Below are positions 44,044 through 50,030 of a stretch of DNA of 50,030 nucleotides, piece by piece. Source of the DNA: Nitrosomonadales bacterium (lineage in GTDB: Bacteria; Pseudomonadota; Gammaproteobacteria; Burkholderiales; Gallionellaceae). Both the position numbers and the translations under genes were made by a program. Location: assembly GCA_016234685.1 (NCBI GenBank), contig JACRAT010000020.1:1-50030 (forward strand), given 5' to 3'. Each line of letters opens with the position of its first letter. The stretch's first letter is position 1. The notes below the pieces were generated by a model, which was not told the DNA's origin, made no database searches, and was given only the letters and a program-made list of their open reading frames with translations.

Positions 44044-44267
44044 GGCCTGTCACCTAGAGTTCAGGCCACTTGCGCAACCGCCGCAACGGGAGGATGGAGA
44101 CTAAGGTTTCGCCTCCCGGCACAACCTCACCGCAAAGTACGGCGAGACAACGGCGGAAAATCAGCATAGGAGGCTGGCGCGAAGTGCATCCTTTCGGCGA
44201 CGAACCGAGGGGAGCGCGATACGCCGCAGAGCGGATTTCTCACAAGGGAATACAGTTGCCAGCCTCC
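44044..44267. other. Unassigned region rich in potential RNA stems
   Basis: No supported gene, yet regular dyads: GGCCTG (44044-44049)/CAGGCC (44062-44067); a three-way junction made of CCGCCG (44078-44083)/CGGCGG (44151-44156) enclosing CGGGAGG (44087-44093)/CCTCCCG (44112-44118) and CTCACCG (44126-44132)/CGGCGAG (44140-44146, one mismatch); and GGAGGCTGGC (44169-44178)/GCCAGCCTCC (44258-44267), a perfect 10-bp pair with a further 8-pair stem inside (44190-44197/44205-44212, with G-T pairs). Direction is not determined because dyads read the same on both strands. It could be a structured RNA, a riboswitch-like leader, or a decayed repeat; I recognise no known family. Confidence 0.45.
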
Positions 44268-44334
44268 ATCAACCTAAGCTCCACGGATCAGCCATCGCTG
44301 AACACCGCCCGCGCGCATCGCCCGAATTCCGTTC

Positions 44335-44442
44335 TACAAAGAGAAAGCCCAGCGGGTTCGCCGCTGGGCTTTCGGATACAGATTCAGCCTTTCGGCTTCA
44401 TCTTTATTGTAGCAACGGCTCTCACCCCGGATGAACTACAAC
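44335..44442 (-). ncRNA. Predicted tracrRNA of the type II-C system
   Basis: On the minus strand, starting at 44442, the RNA begins GUUGUAGUUCAUCC-GGGGUGAGAG, complementary to the CRISPR repeat: 16 contiguous pairs with repeat segment CUCUCACCCCGGAUGA, then a 5 x 5 internal loop, then eight pairs (GCUACAAU with repeat GUUGUAGC). The Neisseria-like CCGUUGCUACAAUAA bulge region is present. A small hairpin AGCC-GAAA-GGCU (44386-44397) follows, then a terminator with a perfect 12-bp stem (44344-44355/44361-44372) and the tail TTTCTCTTTG. About 108 nt, normal size. Pairing, order and terminator make the call strong; transcription itself is not shown. Confidence 0.9.
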
Positions 44443-44448
44443 GGCTTC

Positions 44449-44478
44449 ATTATCACGGAGAACTCGCATGACTAGCAA
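44449..44478 (-). promoter_or_regulatory. Candidate tracrRNA promoter overlapping the cas9 start
   Basis: Minus-strand TTGCTA (44473-44478), 18-bp spacer, GATAAT (44449-44454). The -10 ends 7 nt before 44442, the first base of the anti-repeat, so transcription would begin exactly there. The -35 lies inside cas9 codons 2-4 and the spacer covers the cas9 ATG and ribosome site, so tracrRNA and cas9 initiation may interfere. Confidence 0.6.
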
Positions 44479-47400
44479 GCAGAAAAATCTCGGCCCACTC
44501 ACTTTTGGCTTGGACATCGGTATCGCCTCGGTAGGCTGGGCGGTGCTGGGGGAGAATCGTATCGTTGACTTGGGCGTGCGCGCCTTCGACAAGGCGGAGA
44601 CCGCCAAGGAAGGCGAATCGCTCAACCTCGCCCGCCGCATGGCGCGGTTGCTGCGCCGCCGTTTGCGCCGTCGGGCTTGGCGACTGACCAAGGTCGCGCG
44701 CCTGCTCAAGCGCGAAGGGTTGATCGCGGACGTGAACCTGCTCAAGCAGCAGCCCGCAAAAGGCGAGCAAGCCGCTCGCCCTTGGCAACTGCGCGTGGAA
44801 GGTTTGGATCGCAAGCTCGAAGCCGAAGAATGGGCGCGGGTGATCTACCATCTGTGCAAGCATCGCGGTTTTCATTGGGTCAGCCGGGCTGAAGAAAAAG
44901 CGGCGGAAGGCGACAGCAAGAGCGAAGGCGGCAAGGTCAAGGCTGGTCTGGCTGGCACCAAAAAACTGATGCAGGAAAAAAACTACCGCAGCGCCGCCGA
45001 GATGGTGCTGGCCGAGTTCCCCGAAGCGCAACGCAACAAACAAGGCGACTACAGCAAAGCGCTTTCCCGCGTTCTTCTGGGCGACGAACTGAAAGACTTG
45101 TTCCAGCGCCAACGCGAATTCGGCAATCCGCACGCCAGCGCTGAGTTGGAAGCTGCCGTCCTCGGCAGCGGCGACCGCAAGAGCGGATTGTTCTGGGTGC
45201 AAAAGCCTGCACTGTCGGGCGAAGCCCTGCTCAAAATGCTGGGTAAATGCACCTTCGAGAAAACCGAACACCGCGCCCCCAAAGCCAGCTTCACCGCCGA
45301 ACGCCACGTCTGGTTGACTCGACTCAACAACCTGCGCGTCGTGGTGGATGGAACGACCCGCTCGCTGAATGAGAATGAACGACGCATCGCCCTGCTCCTG
45401 CCCTACCAGCAAGCAAGCGACCTCACTTACAAGCAACTCGCCAGCGCGCTCATCAAAGAGGGGCTACTGCCCAAGGACGGCTTCAAGTTCACCGGACTTT
45501 CCTACCCCAGCGACCGGCAAAAGGAAGAAGGCAAAGCCAAGAATCCCGAAGACGAAAGGCTGGTCAAACTCCCCGCTTGGCAAGAACTGCGCAAGACGCT
45601 GGAAAGCGCCGGACTAAAAGACGAATGGCTGAAAATTTCCACCGAAGCACTCGAAGGCCGTCCGCAACTGCTCGACCAGATCGCCCGCGTGTTGAGCGTG
45701 TACAAGGACGATGCCGAGGTGGAGGTGGAGGCCGAGCTGCGCAAGCTGTCGCTGTCCGACGCGATGGTCAAGACGCTGTCTTTCGTCAGCTTCGACAAAT
45801 TCAGCAACCTCTCGCTCAAGGCGCTCTACCGCATCGTGCCGCTGATGGAGCAAGGCCAGCGCTACGACGAAGCTGTCGCCAGCATTCCCGAATACGGCCA
45901 CCACAGCCAGTTGCACAAGGTCGGCGCGGGCGAGGAAAAATACCTGCCGCCGTTCTACTCCGGGCGCGACAAGGATGGCCGCATGGTATTCGACGAAGAC
46001 ATGGACGTGCCGCGCAACCCGGTGGTGCTGCGCGCGCTCAATCAGGCGCGCAAGGTGGTGAATGCGCTGATCCGCGAATACGGCTCGCCGCATGAGGTGC
46101 ATATCGAAATGGCGCGGGATTTGTCGCGGCCTTTCGATGAGCGGCGCGATGTGGAGAAGCTGCAAAAGGAATTCCGCGAACGCAACGACAAAGACAAAAC
46201 CCTGTTCGCCCAAACCTTCAGCATCGTCGGCGCAGTGAAGGGCAAGGAATTCGAGAAATACCAGCTTTACCGCGAGCAACAAGGCAAGTGCGCCTACTCT
46301 ATTGAAGCCATCGACCTCAACCGACTACTCGAACCGGGCTATGTGGAAATCGACCACGCCCTACCCTACTCGCGCAGCTTCGACGACAGCAAGAACAACC
46401 GGGTACTGGTGCTGGCAAGGGAAAATCGCAACAAGGCCAATCGCACACCGTTCGAGTATCTCGATGGAAAATTCGACAGCCCGCAGTGGCGGGCATTTGT
46501 TGGCTTCGTCGAAGGCAACAAAGCCTACCGCCTCGCCAAGCGCAGCCGCCTGCTGCGCAAGGACTTTGGCGAGAAGGAGTCCGCCGAATTCCGCGACCGT
46601 AACCTCAACGACACACGCTACATCTGCAAGTTCTTCAAGAACTACGTCGAGCGCTATCTGAAGCTGGCCGAAGGCAGTGAGGCCAAGCGTTGCGTGGTAC
46701 TTTCCGGGCAGCTCACCTCCTTCCTGCGCGCCCGTTGGGGATTGATAAAGGTGCGTTCAGATTCAGACCGCCACCACGCGCTGGATGCCGCCGTAGTCGC
46801 CGCGTGCAGCCACAGCATGGTCAAGCGCCTGTCCGACTACTCGCGCCGCAAGGAACTGGAGAAAGCGCGCGAAGGCTTCGTGGACATGGAAACCGGTGAG
46901 ATCGTGAACACCGCCATGTTCGACCGTCTGGAGCAGCACTTCCCTGCCCCGTGGCCGTATTTCCGCGATGAGCTGCTGGCGCGCCTGAGTTGCGACGATC
47001 CCGCCAAGTTACGCGCCGAGATGGAACGGCTCGACACGTATCCAACGGAAGCGCTGGAAGCCTTGCGCCCGCTGTTCGTCTCGCGCGCACCGCAACGGCG
47101 AAACAGCGGTGCGGCGCACAAGGACACCATCTACGCCCAGCCGGAACGCTTGAAGGAACAAGGTGGTGTCACGCAAAAAGTGGCACTCTCCAGCCTGACA
47201 TTGAAAGACCTCGACAAACTGATCGACCCGCACCGCAACGAAAAACTCTACGCCGCCATCCGCACCCGGCTGGAGCAGCACGGCGGCAAGGGCGACAAGG
47301 CATTCCCCGCCAGCAACCCACTACGCAAACCCGACCGCGACGGCAATCCGACAGGGCCGGTCGTGCGCACCGTGACGGCGGTGATCGACAAACTCTCAGG

Positions 47401-47845
47401 CATCCCGGTGCGCGGCGGCATCGCCAAAAACGACAGCATGTTGCGCGTGGACGTGTTCACCAAGGCAGGCAAGTTCCATCTGGTGCCAGTGTATGTGCAT
47501 CACGCTGTGGCGAAGGTACTGCCAAATCGGGCGATTGTCGCGTTTAAGGATGAGGAGGAATGGACGCTGATTGATGACAGCTTCGAGTTTTGCTTCTCTA
47601 TGTATCCAAATGACTTGGTAAAGGTATCTCTGAAAAAAGATTTTCAAAAAGGGTATTACGCAGGCTGCGACCGCTCATCAGGATGCATCAACCTATGGGC
47701 GCATGATCGCAATCAGCAGGTCGGAAAGGATGGCTTGATTCGTAGCATCGGAGTAAAGACGGCTCTGTCCGTTGAAAAATTCAACGTCGATGTCCTCGGC
47801 AATCTCTACCCAGCCCCACCGGAGAAACGACGTGACCTGGCGTAG
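44468..47845 (+). CDS. cas9: Cas9, type II-C CRISPR RNA-guided endonuclease
   Basis: Cuts DNA matching crRNA-tracrRNA guides. The 1125-residue protein, compact for Cas9, has RuvC-I with D16 (FGLDIGIASVGWAVL), an Arg-rich bridge helix (about 58-88, RRMARLLRRRLRRRAWRL), REC lobe, RuvC-II with E547 (EVHIEMARDLSRPF), the HNH domain with D629-H630 (YVEIDHALPYSRSFDDSKNNRVLV), and RuvC-III with H770 and D773 (RHHALDAAVVA). All catalytic residues are intact. The C-terminal PAM-interacting domain resembles Neisseria Cas9 (DEEEWTLIDDSFEF, YPNDLVKV, GVKTALSVEKFNVDVLG). GGAGA precedes the ATG by 7 bp. It overlaps cas1 by 14 bp. One stretch near the 3' end (47581-47640) is only about 35% GC. Confidence 0.98.
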   Translation: MTSKQKNLGPLTFGLDIGIASVGWAVLGENRIVDLGVRAFDKAETAKEGESLNLARRMARLLRRRLRRRAWRLTKVARLLKREGLIADVNLLKQQPAKGEQAARPWQLRVEGLDRKLEAEEWARVIYHLCKHRGFHWVSRAEEKAAEGDSKSEGGKVKAGLAGTKKLMQEKNYRSAAEMVLAEFPEAQRNKQGDYSKALSRVLLGDELKDLFQRQREFGNPHASAELEAAVLGSGDRKSGLFWVQKPALSGEALLKMLGKCTFEKTEHRAPKASFTAERHVWLTRLNNLRVVVDGTTRSLNENERRIALLLPYQQASDLTYKQLASALIKEGLLPKDGFKFTGLSYPSDRQKEEGKAKNPEDERLVKLPAWQELRKTLESAGLKDEWLKISTEALEGRPQLLDQIARVLSVYKDDAEVEVEAELRKLSLSDAMVKTLSFVSFDKFSNLSLKALYRIVPLMEQGQRYDEAVASIPEYGHHSQLHKVGAGEEKYLPPFYSGRDKDGRMVFDEDMDVPRNPVVLRALNQARKVVNALIREYGSPHEVHIEMARDLSRPFDERRDVEKLQKEFRERNDKDKTLFAQTFSIVGAVKGKEFEKYQLYREQQGKCAYSIEAIDLNRLLEPGYVEIDHALPYSRSFDDSKNNRVLVLARENRNKANRTPFEYLDGKFDSPQWRAFVGFVEGNKAYRLAKRSRLLRKDFGEKESAEFRDRNLNDTRYICKFFKNYVERYLKLAEGSEAKRCVVLSGQLTSFLRARWGLIKVRSDSDRHHALDAAVVAACSHSMVKRLSDYSRRKELEKAREGFVDMETGEIVNTAMFDRLEQHFPAPWPYFRDELLARLSCDDPAKLRAEMERLDTYPTEALEALRPLFVSRAPQRRNSGAAHKDTIYAQPERLKEQGGVTQKVALSSLTLKDLDKLIDPHRNEKLYAAIRTRLEQHGGKGDKAFPASNPLRKPDRDGNPTGPVVRTVTAVIDKLSGIPVRGGIAKNDSMLRVDVFTKAGKFHLVPVYVHHAVAKVLPNRAIVAFKDEEEWTLIDDSFEFCFSMYPNDLVKVSLKKDFQKGYYAGCDRSSGCINLWAHDRNQQVGKDGLIRSIGVKTALSVEKFNVDVLGNLYPAPPEKRRDLA

Positions 47846-48737
47846 CGTGGTCATCTCGCGCCCAGCCAAGCTGCGGCGCGAGCAGTTCCGGCTGGCCATC
47901 GAGCAGGAGCAGACGGCTTTTGTGCCGTTCGAGGACATCGCGGTGATCGTGCTCAATCACCGCGAGATCACGCTCACCCATCCGGTGCTGTCAGCTTGCG
48001 GCGAATATGGCATCAGCTTGTTTGCCACGGGCGATACGCATCATCCCAGCGGCGTGTTCCTGCCTTTTTTGCCACACTCGCGCGCTACGCGCTGGCTGCG
48101 GCTGCAACTGGATTTGCCGCGCCCGGTGGCCAAGCAATCCTGGGCGACCTTCGTGCGCCGCAAGATCGCCAATCAAGCCGCGTGTTTGTCGCTCACCGGG
48201 CGCGAAGGTGCGGACAGGTTGGAGTCTTACGCGCGGCGCGTGCGTTCCGGCGATGTCGGCAATCTGGAGGGGCAAGCGGCGGCGTTCTATTTCACCCGTT
48301 TATTCGGGCGCGACTTTCACCGCGAGCAGGCGCGCTACACCAATGCCGCGCTGGATTACGGCTATGCGGTGTTGCGCGGCACCATTGCGCGCGGGCTGGT
48401 GGCGCATGGGCTGATGCCCTCCATCGGCCTGTTCCATGCCAGCGAACAGAACGCCTTCAATCTGGCCGACGACGTGATCGAACCGTTCCGCCCGCTGGTG
48501 GATCTGTTCGTGTACCGCATGGCGATCCCCGATGCCGACGAATTGCGCCCGCAAGACAAAGTGGCGCTGGTCGGCCTGCTCAACGTGGATATGGGGATGC
48601 CGCGCGGCAAGATGTCGGTGCTGTCGGCCATTGAGCACACGATAGAAAGTCTGGCGCGGGTATATGACGGCGGGAGCGAAACCTTGCTTGAGTTGCCCGT
48701 GCTGATAGGGCTGGAACAGCACCGACTGGAATGCTGA
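47832..48737 (+). CDS. cas1: Cas1, spacer-integration endonuclease
   Basis: Integrase subunit of the adaptation complex. I use the GTG at 47832 (M/V-TWRSVVISRPAKLRREQF) with GGAG 7 bp upstream, giving 301 residues; the ATG at 47772 would place 20 extra residues inside cas9. Metal ligands expected in Cas1 are seen: E146 in NLEGQAAAFYF, H202 in GLFHASEQNAFN and D213/D214 in LADDVIEPFRP. The type II-C pattern (ANQAACLSLTGREG, MPSIGLFHASEQNAFNLADD) fits the neighbouring cas9. No cas4 or csn2 is present, which supports subtype II-C. Confidence 0.96.
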   Translation: MTWRSVVISRPAKLRREQFRLAIEQEQTAFVPFEDIAVIVLNHREITLTHPVLSACGEYGISLFATGDTHHPSGVFLPFLPHSRATRWLRLQLDLPRPVAKQSWATFVRRKIANQAACLSLTGREGADRLESYARRVRSGDVGNLEGQAAAFYFTRLFGRDFHREQARYTNAALDYGYAVLRGTIARGLVAHGLMPSIGLFHASEQNAFNLADDVIEPFRPLVDLFVYRMAIPDADELRPQDKVALVGLLNVDMGMPRGKMSVLSAIEHTIESLARVYDGGSETLLELPVLIGLEQHRLEC

Positions 48738-48782
48738 GCCATGCAGCACGCCCTTCTGCCCTTTCAACGCAGCGATAAAGTC

Positions 48783-48870
48783 TCCCCCTTTAGCCCAAGG
48801 GGGACTAAGGGGGATTTGACTTTTAATAACTGCAAATCTCCCCTAACCCCTCTTTGGACAAAGAGGGGGA
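48783..48870. repeat. Palindromic miniature element between cas1 and cas2
   Basis: Begins TCCCCCTTTAGCCCAAGGGGG and ends CTTTGGACAAAGAGGGGGA; the inner arms GGGGGATTTG (48809-48818) and CAAATCTCCC (48833-48842) pair with one mismatch. It is the CCCCCTTT...AAAGGGGG type of mobile palindrome, fills most of the 156-bp gap, and separates cas2 from an operon whose other joints overlap. It might reduce cas2 expression. Confidence 0.75.
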
Positions 48871-48893
48871 TGGTTCGGCTGATGGGTTGAGGC

Positions 48894-49226
48894 ATGAGTA
48901 CGGAAACGAGGCGATTTATGCGCATGCTGGTGTTCTTTGATCTACCCGTCACCACCAAGGCCGACCGCCGCGCCTACACCATTTTTCGCCGCTTTCTCAT
49001 CAACGACGGCTACGACATGATCCAGTTTTCGGTGTATGGCCGCATTTTGAACGGCAATGACGCGCTGGAAAAACACTACAAACGCTTGGTGAACAACCTG
49101 CCGCCGGAGGGTTCGGTGCGCTGCCTGAGCGTGACAGAGAAGCAATTCGCCAGCATGAAGCTGCTGGTCGGCCTGCCACTTTTCCAAGAAAAAGCCATCA
49201 AGACCAATCAGATGCTGCTGTTCTGA
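48894..49226 (+). CDS. cas2: Cas2, CRISPR adaptation protein
   Basis: Structural partner that bridges two Cas1 dimers during spacer capture. The 110-residue ferredoxin-fold protein reads RRFMRMLVFFDLPVTTKADRRAYTIFRRFLINDGYDMIQFSVYGRI with D16 at the end of beta-strand 1, then VRCLSVTEKQFASMKLLVG. The ATG at 48894 keeps the RFMR segment common in type II-C Cas2; an ATG at 48918 has a better spaced GAGG and would give 102 residues. It is followed by a hairpin and then the repeat array, in convergent orientation to the array by my reading. Confidence 0.95.
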   Translation: MSTETRRFMRMLVFFDLPVTTKADRRAYTIFRRFLINDGYDMIQFSVYGRILNGNDALEKHYKRLVNNLPPEGSVRCLSVTEKQFASMKLLVGLPLFQEKAIKTNQMLLF

Positions 49227-49244
49227 GCAATTTCAAAAAGAAGA

Positions 49245-49274
49245 AACCCCGCCTAGCCTAAGCTGGACGGGGTT
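49245..49274 (-). terminator. Terminator of the CRISPR array (minus strand)
   Basis: Stem AACCCCG (49245-49251) / CGGGGTT (49268-49274) with an inner stem CTAGC (49253-49257) / GCTGG (49262-49266), loop CTAA. Read on the minus strand it is followed by TTTCTTCTTTTTG, a clear T-rich tail; on the plus strand the hairpin is followed by CTCCGTG, with no tail. It therefore ends transcription coming from the array towards cas2. Confidence 0.8.
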
Positions 49275-49287
49275 CTCCGTGAGGCCT

Positions 49288-50030
49288 ATGGTAGCTCATC
49301 CGGGGTGAGAGAGGGAGCTACAACTACTATTCACGTAAAAGGGCTTGCTGATTTATGGTAGCTCATCCGGGGTGAGAGAGGGAGCTACAACAAGTAGGGT
49401 GAAATCTCCAGTCGCATGGCTATGGTAGCTCATCCGGGGTGAGAGAGGGAGCTACAACTCCACTCCAGCGCTACCGTTCTTTGCCTGTATGGTAGCTCAT
49501 CCGGGGTGAGAGAGGGAGCTACAACGTATCCGAGGTCTACACCGCCAGCGGCATTATGGTAGCTCATCCGGGGTGAGAGAGGGAGCTACAACCACACTCA
49601 ATGGTTCTGCGCTGACCGCACAAGGGTAGCTCATCCGGGGTGAGAGAGGGAGCTACAACAGGCCATGTCCGGTTGATTAATTCCTGCATATGGTAGCTCA
49701 TCCGGGGTGAGAGAGGGAGCTACAACCCAACGGCTACCGATTACGTCGTCCCTGTTATGGTAGCTCATCCGGGGTGAGAGAGGGAGCTACAACAGAAGGG
49801 CTGAAGGGCTGGCAGTCTCCAGCATGGTAGCTCATCCGGGGTGAGAGAGGGAGCTACAACCAATCGGGTCGTCAAGACTCGCGCCGACGAATGGTAGCTC
49901 ATCCGGGGTGAGAGAGGGAGCTACAACTTGGCGCTCGGCTTCTACCAATTGCTCGTGATGGTAGCTCATCCGGGGTGAGAGAGGGAGCTACAACGGAGTT
50001 CTCGCGTTCGGTCAAGATTTTAAGATGGTA
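49288..50030 (-). CRISPR. Type II-C CRISPR array, 11 full repeats plus a partial twelfth, cut by the window end
   Basis: Repeat starts are 49288, 49355, 49422, 49489, 49556, 49623, 49690, 49757, 49824, 49891, 49958 and 50025 (first six bases only), a constant 67-bp period: 37-nt repeats with 30-nt spacers. Plus-strand repeats begin ATGGTAGCTCATCC and end GGGAGCTACAAC. Reverse-complemented they begin GTTGTAGCTCCC, as in Neisseria type II-C repeats, and pair with the predicted tracrRNA, so the crRNA strand is minus. All 11 repeats are identical except the sixth, where the second base is G instead of T. The 11 spacers are all different. The leader end should lie beyond 50030. Confidence 0.97.

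Noticed and set aside
44070..44471. 133-codon plus-strand frame ending at the cas9 start
   Set aside because: It runs antisense through the tracrRNA and the stem-rich region, has no recognisable family and no good ribosome site.

Overview
The window reads as chromosomal DNA of a motile, nitrogen-fixing Gram-negative bacterium, most likely a betaproteobacterium. This is inferred from the fli gene order with divergent fliE, the NifA/sigma-54 nif promoter, and a Neisseria-type II-C CRISPR-Cas locus; I cannot name the genus from sequence alone. GC content is high, so most genes have long antisense shadow ORFs, which I left out.

Layout. 1-3147 (minus): histidine genes hisA (cut by the left edge), hisH, hisB and, across a 163-bp gap, hisC. 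3181-8613: signalling genes, namely an EAL/HDOD protein (minus), a receiver-PAS-histidine kinase with its NarL-type regulator, and a GGDEF diguanylate cyclase. 8645-14961: late flagellar genes fliC-flaG-fliD-fliS-fliT, a second FliK-like gene, a small FlhB-C-domain gene and a ycgR-like PilZ gene. 14979-26999: fliE (minus), divergent from the fliFGHIJKLMNOPQR operon. 27053-33507: housekeeping genes (CcsA/YpjD-like, ffh, a DUF3025 protein, rlmB, rnr, tRNA-Leu). 33859-40851 (minus): a nif accessory operon iscA-nifU-nifS-nifV-cysE-TPR-nifW-nifZ-nifM behind a complete NifA/sigma-54 promoter. 41021-43913: photolyase, a methyltransferase and hslR. 43914-50030: type II-C CRISPR-Cas with a predicted tracrRNA, cas9, cas1, cas2 and an array of 11 full 37-nt repeats that runs off the right edge.

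How it fits together. A FlhDC-box-like element lies between fliE and fliF, and a second copy with identical spacing to a GATAAT -10 lies upstream of the diguanylate cyclase. A near-consensus FliA promoter drives fliC. Together these suggest a master regulator, then FliA, with c-di-GMP enzymes and a YcgR-like brake tied to the same regulon. The nif operon supplies cofactor maturation functions (Fe-S scaffold and desulfurase, homocitrate, serine acetylation, NifH/MoFe maturation) for structural genes outside the window. In the CRISPR locus the predicted tracrRNA is divergent from cas9 and overlaps its leader, and the array is convergent with the cas operon, with a terminator between them.

The most notable points are the tracrRNA/cas9 leader overlap, the unassigned structured stretch beside it, the flagellar regulatory box shared with a diguanylate cyclase gene, and a palindromic repeat element translated in frame as the N-terminus of the nif-linked CysE.
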